In this document: one piece after another, positions 22,944-34,598 of the stretch
Layout: the number at the start of each line of letters is the position of its first letter
Position numbering within the stretch: the first letter of the stretch is position 1
Assembly: GCF_051014685.1 (NCBI RefSeq)
Contig: NW_027478767.1
Coordinates: 1-64,000 of the forward strand
From: Ptiloglossa arizonensis
Lineage: Eukaryota > Arthropoda > Insecta > Hymenoptera > Colletidae
Reading direction: 5' to 3'
DNA length: 64,000 nucleotides
The notes under the pieces: generated by a model
The model's database searches: none
What the model was told of the DNA's origin: nothing
Seen by the model: the letters and a program-made list of their open reading frames with translations, nothing else
Translations under genes and position numbers: made by a program

Positions 22944-25900
22944 TTCTTACCTCCAAGCTGCCATATCTCGCGAACCGATTGACCAATCCGCAAAATATCT
23001 GTTGCATCTGAAAGTAGAAACTATCCCGATTACAACGGTAGGTGTAGTTTTCCCCTAGGCCGTTCCAGTTATTCATTTCGAGCATCAGAACTGCGAAAAT
23101 TTTGAGTTTCTCAAGCGTTCCTTACCTCCAAACTGCCATATCTCGCGAACGGATTGACCAATCCGCAAAATTTCTGTTGCATCTGAAAGTAGAAACTCGC
23201 CCGATTACAACGGTATGCGCACTTTGCCCCTAGGCCGTTCCAGTTATTCGTGTCGAGCATCAGAACTCCGAAAATCTTGAGTTTCTCAAGCGTTTCTTAA
23301 TTCCAAACTGCCACATCTCGCGAACGGATTGACCAATCCGCAAAATTTTTGTTGCATTTGAAAGTAGAAACTCGCCCGATTACAACGGTATGCGCACTTT
23401 TCCCCTAGGCCGTTCTAGTTATTCGTGTGGAGCATCAGAACTGCGAAAATTTTGAGTTTCTCAAGCGTTTCTTACCTCCAAACTGCCATATCTCGCGAAC
23501 GGATTGACCAATCCGCAAAATTTCTGTTGCGTCTGAAAGTAGAAACTCGCCCGATTACAACGGTATGCGCACTTTGCGCCTAGGCCGTTCTAGTTATTCG
23601 TGTCGAGCATCAGAACTGCGAAAATTTTGAGTTTCTCAAGCGTTTCTTACATCCAAACTGCCATATCTCGGGAACGGATTGACCAATCCGCATAATTTCT
23701 GTTGCATCTGAAAGTAGAAACTCGCCCGATTACAACGGTATGCGCACTTTTCCCCTAGGCCGTTCTAGTTATTCGTTTCGAGCATCAGAACTGCGAAAAT
23801 TTTGAGTTTCTCAAGCGTTTCTTACATCCAAACGGCCATATCACGCGAACGGATTGACCAATCCGCATAATTTCTGTTGCATCTGAAAGTAGAAACTCGC
23901 CCGATTACAACGATATGCGCACTTTTCCCCTGGGCCGTTCTAGTTTTTCGTTTCGAGCATCAGAACTGCCAAAATTTTGAGTTTCTCAAGCGTTTCTTAC
24001 TTCCAAACTGCCACATCTCGCGAACGGATCGACCAATCCGCAAAATTTTTGTTGCATCTGAAAGTAGAAACTCGCCCGATTACAACGGTATGCGCACTTT
24101 GCCCCTAGGCCGTTCTAGTTATTCGTGTCGAGCATCAGAACTGCGAAAATTTTGAGTTTCTCAAGCGTTTCTTACCTCCAAACTGCCATATCTCGCGAAC
24201 GGATTGACCAATCCGCATAATTTCTGTTGCATCTGAAAGTAGAAACTCGCCCGATTACAACGGTATGCGCAATTTTCCCCTAGGCCGTTCTAGTTATTCG
24301 TTTCGAGCATCAGAACTGCGAAAATTTTGAGTTTCTCAAGCGTTTCTTACATCCAAACGGCCATATCTCGCGAACGATTTGACCAATCCGCATAATTTCT
24401 GTTGCATCTGAAAGTAGAAACTCGCCCGATTACAACGGTATGCGCACTTTGCCCCTAGGCCGTTCTAGTTATTCGTGACGAGCATCAGAACTCCGAAAAT
24501 TTTGAGTTTCTCAAGCGTTTCTTACCTCCAAGCTGCCATATCTCGCGAACGAATTGACCAATCTGCAAAATTTCTGTTGCATCTGAAAGTAGAAACTCGC
24601 CCGATTACAACGATATGTGTAGTTTTCCCCTAGGCCGTTCCAGTTATTCGTTTCGAGCATCAGAACTGCGAAAATTTTGAGTTTCTCAAGCGTTTCTTAC
24701 ATTCAAACTGCCATATCACGCGAACGGATAGAGCAATCCGCAACATTTCTGTGCCATCTGAAAGTAGAAACTCGCCCGATTACAACGGTATGCGTACTTC
24801 TCCCCTAGGCCGTTCTAGTCATTCGTTTCGAGCATCAGAACTGCGAAAATTTTGAGTTTCTCAAGCGTTTCTTATCTCCAAACTGCCATATCTCGCGAAC
24901 CGATTGATCAATCCGCAAAATTTCTGTTGCATCTGAAAGTAGAGACTCGCCCGATTACAACGGTATGCGCACTTTTCCCCTAGGCCGTTTTATTTATTCG
25001 TTTCGAGCATCAGAACAGCGAAAATTTTGAGTTTCTCAAGCGTTTCTTACATCCAAACGGCCATATCACGCGAACGGATTGACCAATCCGCATAATTTCT
25101 GTTGCATCTGAAAGTAGAAACTCGCCCGATTACAACGATATGCGCACTTTTCCCCTAGGCCGTTCTTGTTATTCGTTTCGAGCATCAGAACTGCCAAAAT
25201 TTTGAGTTTCTCAAGCGTTTCTTACTTCCAAACTGCCACATCTCGCGAACGGATCGACCAATCCGCAAAATTTCTGTTGCATCTGAAAGTAGAAACTCGC
25301 CCGATTACAACGGTATGCGCACTTTGCCCCTAGGCCGTTCTAGTTATTCGTGTCGAGCATCAGAACTGCGAAAATTTTGAGTTTCTCAAGCGTTTCTTAC
25401 CTCAAAACTGCCATATCTCGCGAACGGAGTGACCAATCCGCATAATTTCTGTTGCATCTGAAAGTAGAAACTCGCCCGATTACAACGGTATGCGCACTTT
25501 TCCCCTAGACGGTTCTAGTTATTCGTTTCGAGCATCAGAACTGCGAAAATTTTGAGTTTCTCAAGCGTTTCTTACCTCCAAACTGCCATATCTCGCGAAC
25601 GGATTGATCAATCCGCAAAATTTCTGTTGCATCTGAAAGTAGAATCTCGCCCGATTACAACGGTATGCGCACTTTGCCCCTAGGCCGTTCTAGTTATTCG
25701 TGTCGAGCATCAGAACTGCGAAAATTTTGAGTTTCTCAAGCGTTTCTTACCTCCAAACTGCCATATCTCGCGAACGGATTGACCAATCCGCAAAATTTCT
25801 GTTGCATCTGACAGTAGAAACTCGCCCGATTACAACGGTAGGTGTAGTTTTCCCCTAGGAAGTTCTAGTTACTCGTTTCGAGCATCAAAACTGCGAAAGT

Positions 25901-28900
25901 TTTGAGTTTCTCAAGCGTTTCTTATCTGCAAACTGCCATATCACGCGAACGGATAGAGCAATCCGCAAAATTTCTGTGCCATCTGAAAGTAGAAACTCGC
26001 CCGATTACAACGGTATGCGTACTTCTCCCCTAGGCCGTTCTAGTCATTCGTTTCGAGCATCAGAACTGCGAAAATTTTGAGTTTCTCAAGCGTTTCTTAT
26101 CTCCAAACTGCCATATCTCGCGAACGGATTGATCAATCCGCAAAATTTCTGTTGCATCTGAAAGTAGAAACTCGCCCGATTACAACGGTATGCGCACTTT
26201 TCCCCTAGGCCGTTCTATTTATTCGTTTCGAGCATCAGAACAGCGAAAATTTTGAGTTTCTCAAGCGTTTCTTACATCCAAACGGCCATATCACGCGAAC
26301 GGATTGACCAATCCGCATAATTTCTGTTGCATCTGAAAGTAGAAACTCGCCCGATTACAACGATATGCGCACTTTTCCCCTAGGCCGTTCTTGTTATTCG
26401 TTTCGAGCATCAGAACTGCCAAAATTTTGAGTTTCTCAAGCGTTTCTTACTTCCAAACTGCCACATCTCGCGAACGGATCGACCAGTCCGCAAGATTTCT
26501 GTTGCATCTGAAAGTAGAAACTCGCCCGATTACAACGGTATGCGCACTTTGCCCCTAGGCCGTTCTAGTTATTCGTGTCGAGCATCAGAACTGCGAAAAT
26601 TTTGAGTTTCTCAAGCGTTTCTTACCTCCAAACTGCCATATCTCGCGAACGGATTGATCAATCCGCAAAATTTCTGTTGCATCTGAAAGTAGAAACTCGC
26701 CCGATTACAACGGTATGCGCACTTTTCCCCTAGGATGTTCTAGTTATTCGTTTCGAGCATCAGAAATGCGAAAATTTTGAGTTTCTCAAGCGTTTCTTAT
26801 CTCCAAACTGCCATATCACGCGAACGGATTGAGCAATCCGCAAAATTTCTGTGCCATCTGAAAGTAGAAACTCGCCCGATTACAACGGTATGCGCACTTT
26901 GCACCTAGGCCGTTCGAGTTATTCGTGTCGAGCATCAGAACTGCGAAAATTTTGAGTTTCTAAAGCGTTTCTTACCTCAAAACTGCCATATCTCGCGAAC
27001 GGATTGACCAATCCGCATAATTTCTGTTGCATCTGAAAGTAGAAACTCGCCCGATTACAACGGTATGCGCACTTTTCCCCTAGACGGTTCCAGTTATTCG
27101 TTTCGAGCATCAGAACTGCGAAAATTTTGAGTTTCTCAAGCGTTTCTTACCTCCAAACTGCCATATCTCGCGAACGGATTGATCAATCCGCAAAATTTCT
27201 GTTGCATCTGAAAGTAGAAACTCGCCCGATTACAACGGTATGCGCACTTTTCCCCTAGGATGTTCTAGTTATTCGTTTCGAGCATCAGAAATGCGAAAAT
27301 TTTGAGTTTCTCAAGCGTTTCTTATCTCCAAACTGCCATATCACGCGAACGGATTGAGCAATCCGCAAAATTTCTGTGCCATCTGAAAGTAGAAACTCGC
27401 CCGATTACAACGGTATGCGTACTTCACCCCTAGGCCGTTCTAGTCATTCGTTTCGAGCATCAGAACTGCGAAAATTTTGAGTTTCTCAAGCGTTTCTTAT
27501 CTCCAAACTGCCATATCTCGCGAACCGATTGACCAATCCGCAAAATTTCTGTTGCATCTGAAAGTAGAAACTCTCTCGATTACAACGGTAGGTGTAGTTT
27601 TCCCCTAGGCCGTTCCAGTTATTCATTTCGAGCATCAGAACTGCGAAAATTTTGAGTTTCTCAAGCGTTCCTTATCTCCAAACTGCCATATCTCGCGAAC
27701 GGATTGACCAATCCGCAAAATTTCTGTTGCATCTGAAAGTAGAAACTCGCCCGATTACAACGGTATGCGCACTTTGCCCCTAGGCCGTTCCAGTTATTCG
27801 TGTCGAGCATCAGAACTCCGAAAATCTTGAGTTTCTCAAGCGTTTCTTAATTCCAAACTGCCACATCTCGCGAACGGATTGACCAATCCGCAAAATTTTT
27901 GTTGCATTTGAAAGTAGAAACTCGCCCGATTACAACGGTATGCGCACTTTTCCCCTAGGCCGTTCTAGTTATTCGTGTGGAGCACCAGAACTGCGAAAAT
28001 TTTGAGTTTCTCAAGCGTTTCTTACCTCCAAACTGCCATATCTCGCGAACGATTTGACCAATCCGCATAATTTCTGTTGCATCTGAAAGTAGAAACTCGC
28101 CCGATTACAACGGTATGCGCACTTTGCCCCTAGGCCGTTCTAGTTATTCGTGTCGAGCATCAGAACTCCGAAAATTTTGAGTTTCTCAAGCGTTTCTTAC
28201 CTCCAAGCTGCCATATCTCGCGAACGAATTGACCAATCCGCAAAATTTCTGTTGCATCTGACAGTAGAAACTCGCCCGATTACAACAGTAGGTGTAGTTT
28301 TCCCCTAGGAAGTTCTAGTTACTCGTTTCGAGCATCAAAACTGCGAAAATTTTGAGTTTCTCAAGCGTTTCTTATCTCTAAACTGCCATATCACGCGAAC
28401 GGATAGAGCAATCCGCAAAATTTCTGTGCCATCTGAAAGTAGAAACTCGCCCGATTACAACGGTATGCGTACTTCTCCCCTAGGCCGTTCTAGTCATTCG
28501 TTTCGAGCATCAGAACTGCGAAAATTTTGAGTTTCTCAAGCGTTTCTTATCTCCAAACTGCCATATCTCGCGAACGGATTGATCAATCCGCAAAATTTCT
28601 GTTGCATCTGAAAGTAGAAACTCGCCCAATTACAACGGTATGCGCACTTTTCCCCTAGGCCGTTCTATTTATTCGTTTCGAGCATCAGAACAGCGAAAAT
28701 TTTGAGTTTCTCAAGCGTTTCTTACATCCAAACGGCCATATCACGCGAACGGATTGACCAATCCGCATAATTTCTGTTGCACCTGAAAGTAGAAACTCGC
28801 CCGATTACAACGATATGCGCACTTTTCCCCTAGGCCGTTCTTGTTATTCGTTTCGAGCATCAGAACTGCCAAAATTTTGAGTTTCTCAAGCGTTTCTTAC

Positions 28901-29050
28901 TTCCAAACTGCCACATCTCGCGAACGGATCGACCAGTCCGCAAAATTTCTGTTGCATCTGAAAGTAGAAACTCGCCCGATTACAACGGTATGCGCACTTT
29001 GCCCCTAGGCCGTTCTAGTTATTCGTGTCGAGCATCAGAACTGCGAAAAT

Positions 29051-29226
29051 TTTTAAGTTTCTCCAGCGTTTCTTACCTCCAAACTGCCATATCTCGCGAA
29101 CGGATTGACCAATCCGCAAAATTTCTGTTGCATCTGAAAGTAGAAACACGCCCGATTACAACGGTATGCGCACTTTGCCCCTAGGCCGTTCTAGTTATTC
29201 GTGTCGAGCATCAGAACTGCGAAAAT
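29051..29226 (+). repeat. The only odd-length monomer: 176 bp with one extra T
   Basis: The boundary tract reads AAAATTTTTAAG where all neighbours read AAAATTTTGAG: one extra T and a G-to-A change. After this point every landmark lies one base later. The same monomer has CTCCAGCG in place of CTCAAGCG, a variant shared with monomers near 33,086 and 43,936, so its HOR position is recognisable and the extra base is a late change. Because it lies in a homopolymer, a sequencing or consensus error is a real alternative. Confidence 0.9.
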
Positions 29227-31204
29227 TTTGAGTTTCTCAAGCGTTTCTTACCTCAAAACTGCCATATCTCGCGAACGGATTCACCAATCCGCATAATTTC
29301 TGTTGCATCTGAAAGTAGAAACTCGCCCGATTACAACGGTATGCGCACTTTTCCCCTAGACGGTTCTAGTTATTCGTTTCGAGCATCAGAACTGCGAAAA
29401 TTTTGAGTTTCTCAAGCGTTTCTTACCTCCAAACTGCCATATCTCGCGAACGGATTGATCAATCCGCAAAATTTCTGTTGCATCTGAAAGTAGAAACTCG
29501 CCCGATTACAACGGTATGCGCACTTTTCCCCTAGGAGGTTCTAGTTATTCGTTTCGAGCATCAGAAGTGCGAAAATTTTGAGTTTCTCAAGCGTTTCTTA
29601 CCTCCAAACTGCCATATCTCGCGAACGGATTGATCAATCCGCAAAATTTCTGTTGCATCTGAAAGTAGAAACACGCCCGATTACAACGGTATGCGCACTT
29701 TGCCCCTAGGCCGTTCTAGTTATTCGTGTCGAGCATCAGAACTGCGAAAATTTTGAGTTTCTCAAGCGTTTCTTACCTCAAAACTGCCATATCTCGCGAA
29801 CGGATTGACCAATCCGCATAATTTCTGTTGCATCTGAAAGTAGAAACTCGCCCGATTACAACGGTATGCGCACTTTTCCCCTAGACGGTTCTAGTTATTC
29901 GTTTCGAGCATCAGAACTGCGAAAATTTTGAGTTTCTCAAGCGTTTCTTACCTCCAAACTGCCATATCTCGCGAACGGATTGATCAATCCGCAAAATTTC
30001 TGTTGCATCTGAAAGTAGAAACTCGCCCGATTACAACGGTATGCGCACTTTTCCCCTAGGAGGTTCTAGTTATTCGTTTCGAGCATCAGAAATGCGAAAA
30101 TTTTGAGTTTCTCAAGCGTTTCTTACCTCCAAACTGCCATATCTCGCGAACGCATTGATCAATCCGCAAAATTTCTGTTGCATCTGAAAGTAGAAACTCG
30201 CCCGATTACAACGGTATGCGCACTTTTCCCCTAGGAGGTTCTAGTTATTCGTTTCGAGCATCAGAAATGCGAAAATTTTGAGTTTCTCAAGCGTTTCTTA
30301 CTTCCAAACTGCCATATCTCGCGAACGGATTGACCAATCCGCAAAATTTCTGTTGCATCTGAAAGTAGAATCTCGCCCGATTACAACGGTAGGTGTAGTT
30401 TTCCCCTAGGCCGTTCTAGTTATTCGTTTCGAGCATCAGAACTGCGAAAATTTTGAGTTTCTCAAGCGTTTCTTACCTCCAAACTGCCATATCTCGCGAA
30501 CGGATTGACCAATCCGCATAATTTCTGCTGCATCTGAAAGTAGAAACTCGCCCGATTACAACGGTATGCGCAATTTTCCCCTAGGCCGTTCTAGTTATTC
30601 GTTTCGAGCATCAGAACTGCGAAAATTTTGAGTTTCTCAAGCGTTTCTTACCTCCAAACTGCCATATCTCGCGAACGGATTGACCAATCCGCAAAATTTC
30701 TGTTGCATCTGAAAGTAGAAACACGCCCGATTACAACGGTATGCGCACTTTGCCCCTAGGCCGTTCTAGTTATTCGTGTCGAGCATCAGAACTGCGAAAA
30801 TTTTGAGTTTCTCAAGCGTTTCTTACCTCAAAACTGCCATATCTCGCGAACGGATTGACCAATCCGCATAATTTCTGTTGCATCTGAAAGTAGAATCTCG
30901 CCCGATTACAACGGTAGGTGTAGTTTTCCCCTAGGCCGTTCTAGTTATTCGTTTCGAGCATCAGAACTGCGAAAATTTTGAGTTTCTCAAGCGTTTCTTA
31001 CCTCCAAACTGCCATATCTCGCGAACGGATTGACCAATCCGCATAATTTCTGTTGCATCTGAAAGTAGAAACTCGCCCGATTACAACGGTATGCGCAATT
31101 TTCCCCTAGGCCGTTCTAGTTATTCGTTTCGAGCATCAGAACTGCGAAAATTTTGAGTTTCTCAAGCGTTTCTTACATCCAAACGGCCATATCTCGCGAA
31201 CGAT
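29227..31204 (+). repeat. Monomers linking domains A and B
   Basis: About 11 monomers of the types AAACACGCCCG, CTAGACGGTTC, GGAGGTTC with ATCAGAAATGCG, AATCTCGCCCG with TAGGTGTAG, and CAATTTTCCCC follow one another. Some groups repeat at short spacing: the AAACACGCCCG type followed by CTAGACGG and GGAGGTTC types occurs near 29,150, 29,670 and 30,720. They are the same types in the same local order as the right half of each domain B unit. Nothing but satellite is present. Confidence 0.8.
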
Positions 31205-31254
31205 TTGACCAATCCGCATAATTTCTGTTGCATCTGAAAGTAGAAACTCGCCCG

Positions 31255-32654
31255 ATTACAACGGTATGCGCACTTTGCCCCTAGGCCGTTCTAGTTATTC
31301 GTGTCGAGCATCAGAACTCCGAAAATTTTGAGTTTCTCAAGCGTTTCTTACCTCCAAGCTGCCATATCTCGCGAACGAATTGACCAATCCGCAAAATTTC
31401 TGTTGCATCTGAAAGTAGAAACTCGCCCGATTACAACGATATGTGTAGTTTTCCCCTAGGCCGTTCCAGTTATTCGTTTCGAGCATCAGAACTGCGAAAA
31501 TTTTGAGTTTCTCAAGCGTTTCTTACCTCCAAACTGCCATATCTCGCGAACGGATTGACCAATCCGCAAAATTTCTGTTGCATCTGACAGTAGAAACTCG
31601 CCCGATTACAACAGTAGGTGTAGTTTTCCCCTAGGAAGTTCTAGTTACTCGTTTCGAGCATCAAAACTGCGAAAATTTTGAGTTTCTCAAGCGTTTCTTA
31701 TCTCTAAACTGCCATATCACGCGAACGGATAGAGCAATCCGCAAAATTTCTGTGCCATCTGAAAGTAGAAACTCGCCCGATTACAACGGTATGCGTACTT
31801 CTCCCCTAGGCCGTTCTAGTCATTCGTTTCGAGCATCAGAACTGCGAAAATTTTGAGTTTCTCAAGCGTTTCTTATCTCCAAACTGCCATATCTCGCGAA
31901 CGGATTGATCAATCCGCAAAATTTCTGTTGCATCTGAAAGTAGAAACTCGCCCAATTACAACGGTATGCGCACTTTGCCCCTAGGCCGTTCTAGTTATTC
32001 GTGTCGAGCATCAGAACTCCGAAAATTTTGAGTTTCTCAAGCGTTTCTTACATCCAAGCTGCCATATCTCGCGAACGAATTGACCAATCCGCAAAATTTC
32101 TGTTGCATCTGAAAGTAGAAACTCGCCCGATTACAACGATAAGTGTAGTTTTCCCCTAGGCCGTTCCAGTTATTCGTTTCGAGCATCAGAACTGCGAAAA
32201 TTTTGAGTTTCTCAAGCGTTTCTTACATCCAAACTGCCATATCTCGCGAACGGATTGACCAATCCGCAAAATTTCTGTTGCATCTGACAGTAGAAACTCG
32301 CCCGATTACAACAGTAGGTGTAGTTTTCCCCTAGGAAGTTATAGTTACTCGTTTCGAGCATCAAAACTGCGAAAATTTTGAGTTTCTCAAGCGTTTCTTA
32401 TCTCTAAACTGCCATATCACGCGAACGGATAGAGCAATCCGCAAAATTTCTGTGCCATCTGAAAGTAGAAACTCGCCCGATTACAATGGTATGCGTACTT
32501 CTCCCCTAGGCCGTTCTAGTCATTCGTTTCGAGCATCAGAACTGCGAAAATTTTGAGTTTCTCAAGCGTTTCTTATCTCCAAACTGCCATATCTCGCGAA
32601 CGGATTGATCAATCCGCAAAATTTCTGTTGCATCTGAAAGTAGAAACTCGCCCA
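31255..32654 (+). repeat. Four-monomer (700-bp) tandem pair inside domain B copy 1
   Basis: Bases 31,255-31,954 and 31,955-32,654 align at a 700-bp offset. Each contains, in order, the ACTCCG / AAGCTG / GAATTGACC type, the CTGACAGTAG / GGAAGTTC type, the GATAGAGC / GTGCCATC / GTACTTCTCCCC type and the GATCAATCC / CCCAATTACAAC type. I saw about five substitutions (such as CCTCC/CATCC, ATGTG/AAGTG, CTAGTT/ATAGTT, ACAACGG/ACAATGG). The same pair is present in copy 2 near 42.1-43.5 kb, so it predates the 10.85-kb duplication. Confidence 0.85.
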
Positions 32655-34598
32655 ATTACAACGGTATGCGCACTTTTCCCCTAGGCCGTTCTATTTATTC
32701 GTTTCGAGCATCAGAACAGCGAAAATTTTGAGTTTCTCAAGCGTTTCTTACATCCAAACGGCCATATCACGCGAACGGATTGACCAATCCGCATAATTTC
32801 TGTTGCATCTGAAAGTAGAAACTCGCCCGATTACAACGATATGCGCACTTTTCCCCTAGGCCGTTCTTGTTATTCGTTTCGAGCATCAGAACTGCCAAAA
32901 TTTTGAGTTTCTCAAGCGTTTCTTACTTCCAAACTGCCACATCTCGCGAACGGATCGACCAGTCCGCAAAATTTCTGTTGCATCTGAAAGTAGAAACTCG
33001 CCCGATTACAACGGTATGCGCACTTTGCCCCTAGGCCGTTCTAGTTATTCGTGTCGAGCATCAGAACTGCGAAAATTTTGAGTTTCTCCAGCGTTTCTTA
33101 CCTCCAAACTGCCATATCTCGCGAACGGATTGACCAATCCGCAAAATTTCTGTTGCATCTGAAAGTAGAAACACGCCCGATTACAACGGTATGCGCACTT
33201 TGCCCCTAGGCCGTTCTAGTTATTCGTGTCGAGCATCAGAACTGCGAAAATTTTGAGTTTCTCAAGCGTTTCTTACCTCAAAACTGCCATATCTCGCGAA
33301 CGGATTGACCAATCCGCATAATTTCTGTTGCATCTGAAAGTAGAAACTCGCCCGATTACAACGGTATGCGCACTTTTCCCCTAGACGGTTCTAGTTATTC
33401 GTTTCGAGCATCAGAACTGCGAAAATTTTGAGTTCCTCAAGCGTTTCTTACATCCAAACTGCCATATCTCGCGAACGGATTGATCAATCCGCAAAATTTC
33501 TGTTGCATCTGAAAGTAGAAACTCGCACGATTACAACGGTATGCGCACTTTTCCCCTAGGAGGTTCTAGTTATTCGTTTCGAGCATCAGAAATGCGAAAA
33601 TTTTGAGTTTCTCAAGCGTTTCTTACCTCCAAACTGCCATATCTCGCGAACGGATTGATCAATCCGCAAAATTTCTGTTGCATCTGAAAGTAGAAACTCG
33701 CCCAATTACAACGGTATGCGCACTTTTCCCCTAGGCCGTTCTAGTTATTCGTTTCGAGCATCAGAACTGCGAAAATTTTGAGTTTCTCAAGCGTTTCTTA
33801 CATCCAAACGGCCATATCTCGCGAACGATTTGACCAATCCGCATAATTTCTGTTGCATCTGAAAGTAGAAACTCGCCCGATTACAACGGTATGCGCACTT
33901 TGCCCCTAGGCCGTTCTAGTTATTCGTGTCGAGCATCAGAACTCCGAAAATTTTGAGTTTCTCAAGCGTTTCTTACCTCCAAGCTGCCATATCTCGCGAA
34001 CGAATTGACCAATCCGCAAAATTTCTGTTGCATCTGAAAGTAGAAACTCGCCCGATTACAACGATATGTGTAGTTTTCCCCTAGGCCGTTCCAGTTATTC
34101 GTTTCGAACATCAGAACTGCGAAAATTTTGAGTTTCTCAAGCGTTTCTTACGTCCAAACTGCCATATCTCGCGAACGGATTGACCAATCCGCAAAATTTC
34201 TGTTGCATCTGACAGTAGAAACTCGCCCGATTACAACAGTAGGTGTAGTTTTCCCCTAGGAAGTTCTAGTTACTCGTTTCGAGCATCAAAACTGCGAAAA
34301 TTTTGAGTTTCTCAAGCGTTTCTTATCTCTAAACTGCCATATCACGCGAACGGATAGAGCAATCCGCAAAATTTCTGTGCCATCTGAAAGTAGAAACTCG
34401 CCCGATTACAACGGTATGCGTACTTCTGCCCTAGGCCGTTCTAGTCATTCGTTTCGAGCATCAGAACTGCGAAAATTTTGAGTTTCTCAAGCGTTTCTTA
34501 TCTCCAAACTGCCATATCTCGCGAACGGATTGATCAATCCGCAAAATTTCTGTTGCATCTGAAAGTAGAAACTCGCCCAATTACAACGGTATGCGCAC

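Larger units (their letters stand above)
1..31204 (+). repeat. Array domain A: patchwork of mixed-order monomer variants
   Basis: About 178 monomers with no single dominant HOR length. Recognisable variant types recur in preferred order. One type carries GGAAGTTCTAGTTACTCG and CATCAAAACTG; it is usually followed by a type with ATCACGCGAAC, GAGCAATCC, CTGTGCCATC and GTACTTCTCCCC, often then by types with CTATTTATTCG, CTTGTTATTCG plus CTGCCAAAAT, CCACATCTCG plus GATCGACC, AAACACGCCCG, and CTAGACGGTTC. Spacing between equivalent variants changes from place to place (1,050, 1,750, 1,925, 2,450, 2,800 and 4,550 bp for markers I followed), all multiples of 175. The order at 2.3-3.0 kb reappears at 28.2-29.0 kb, exactly 25,900 bp or 148 monomers away, and again in domain B. 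This fits repeated unequal exchange; the mechanism is inferred. Confidence 0.8.

Noticed and set aside
23877..24155. 92-codon open frame from an ATG inside GTTGCATCTG
   Set aside because: It reads two shifted frames of neighbouring monomers, opened by a CCTGGG variant near 23,930. It has no domain, no flanking gene signals and no conservation separate from the repeat.
26919..27110. 63-codon open frame on the minus strand
   Set aside because: It is a chance opening in the antisense of the same satellite; neighbouring monomers break it with stops.
28990..29184. 64-codon open frame crossing the +1 shift near 29,051
   Set aside because: It exists because the extra T changes the reading frame between two monomers. 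No protein features are present.
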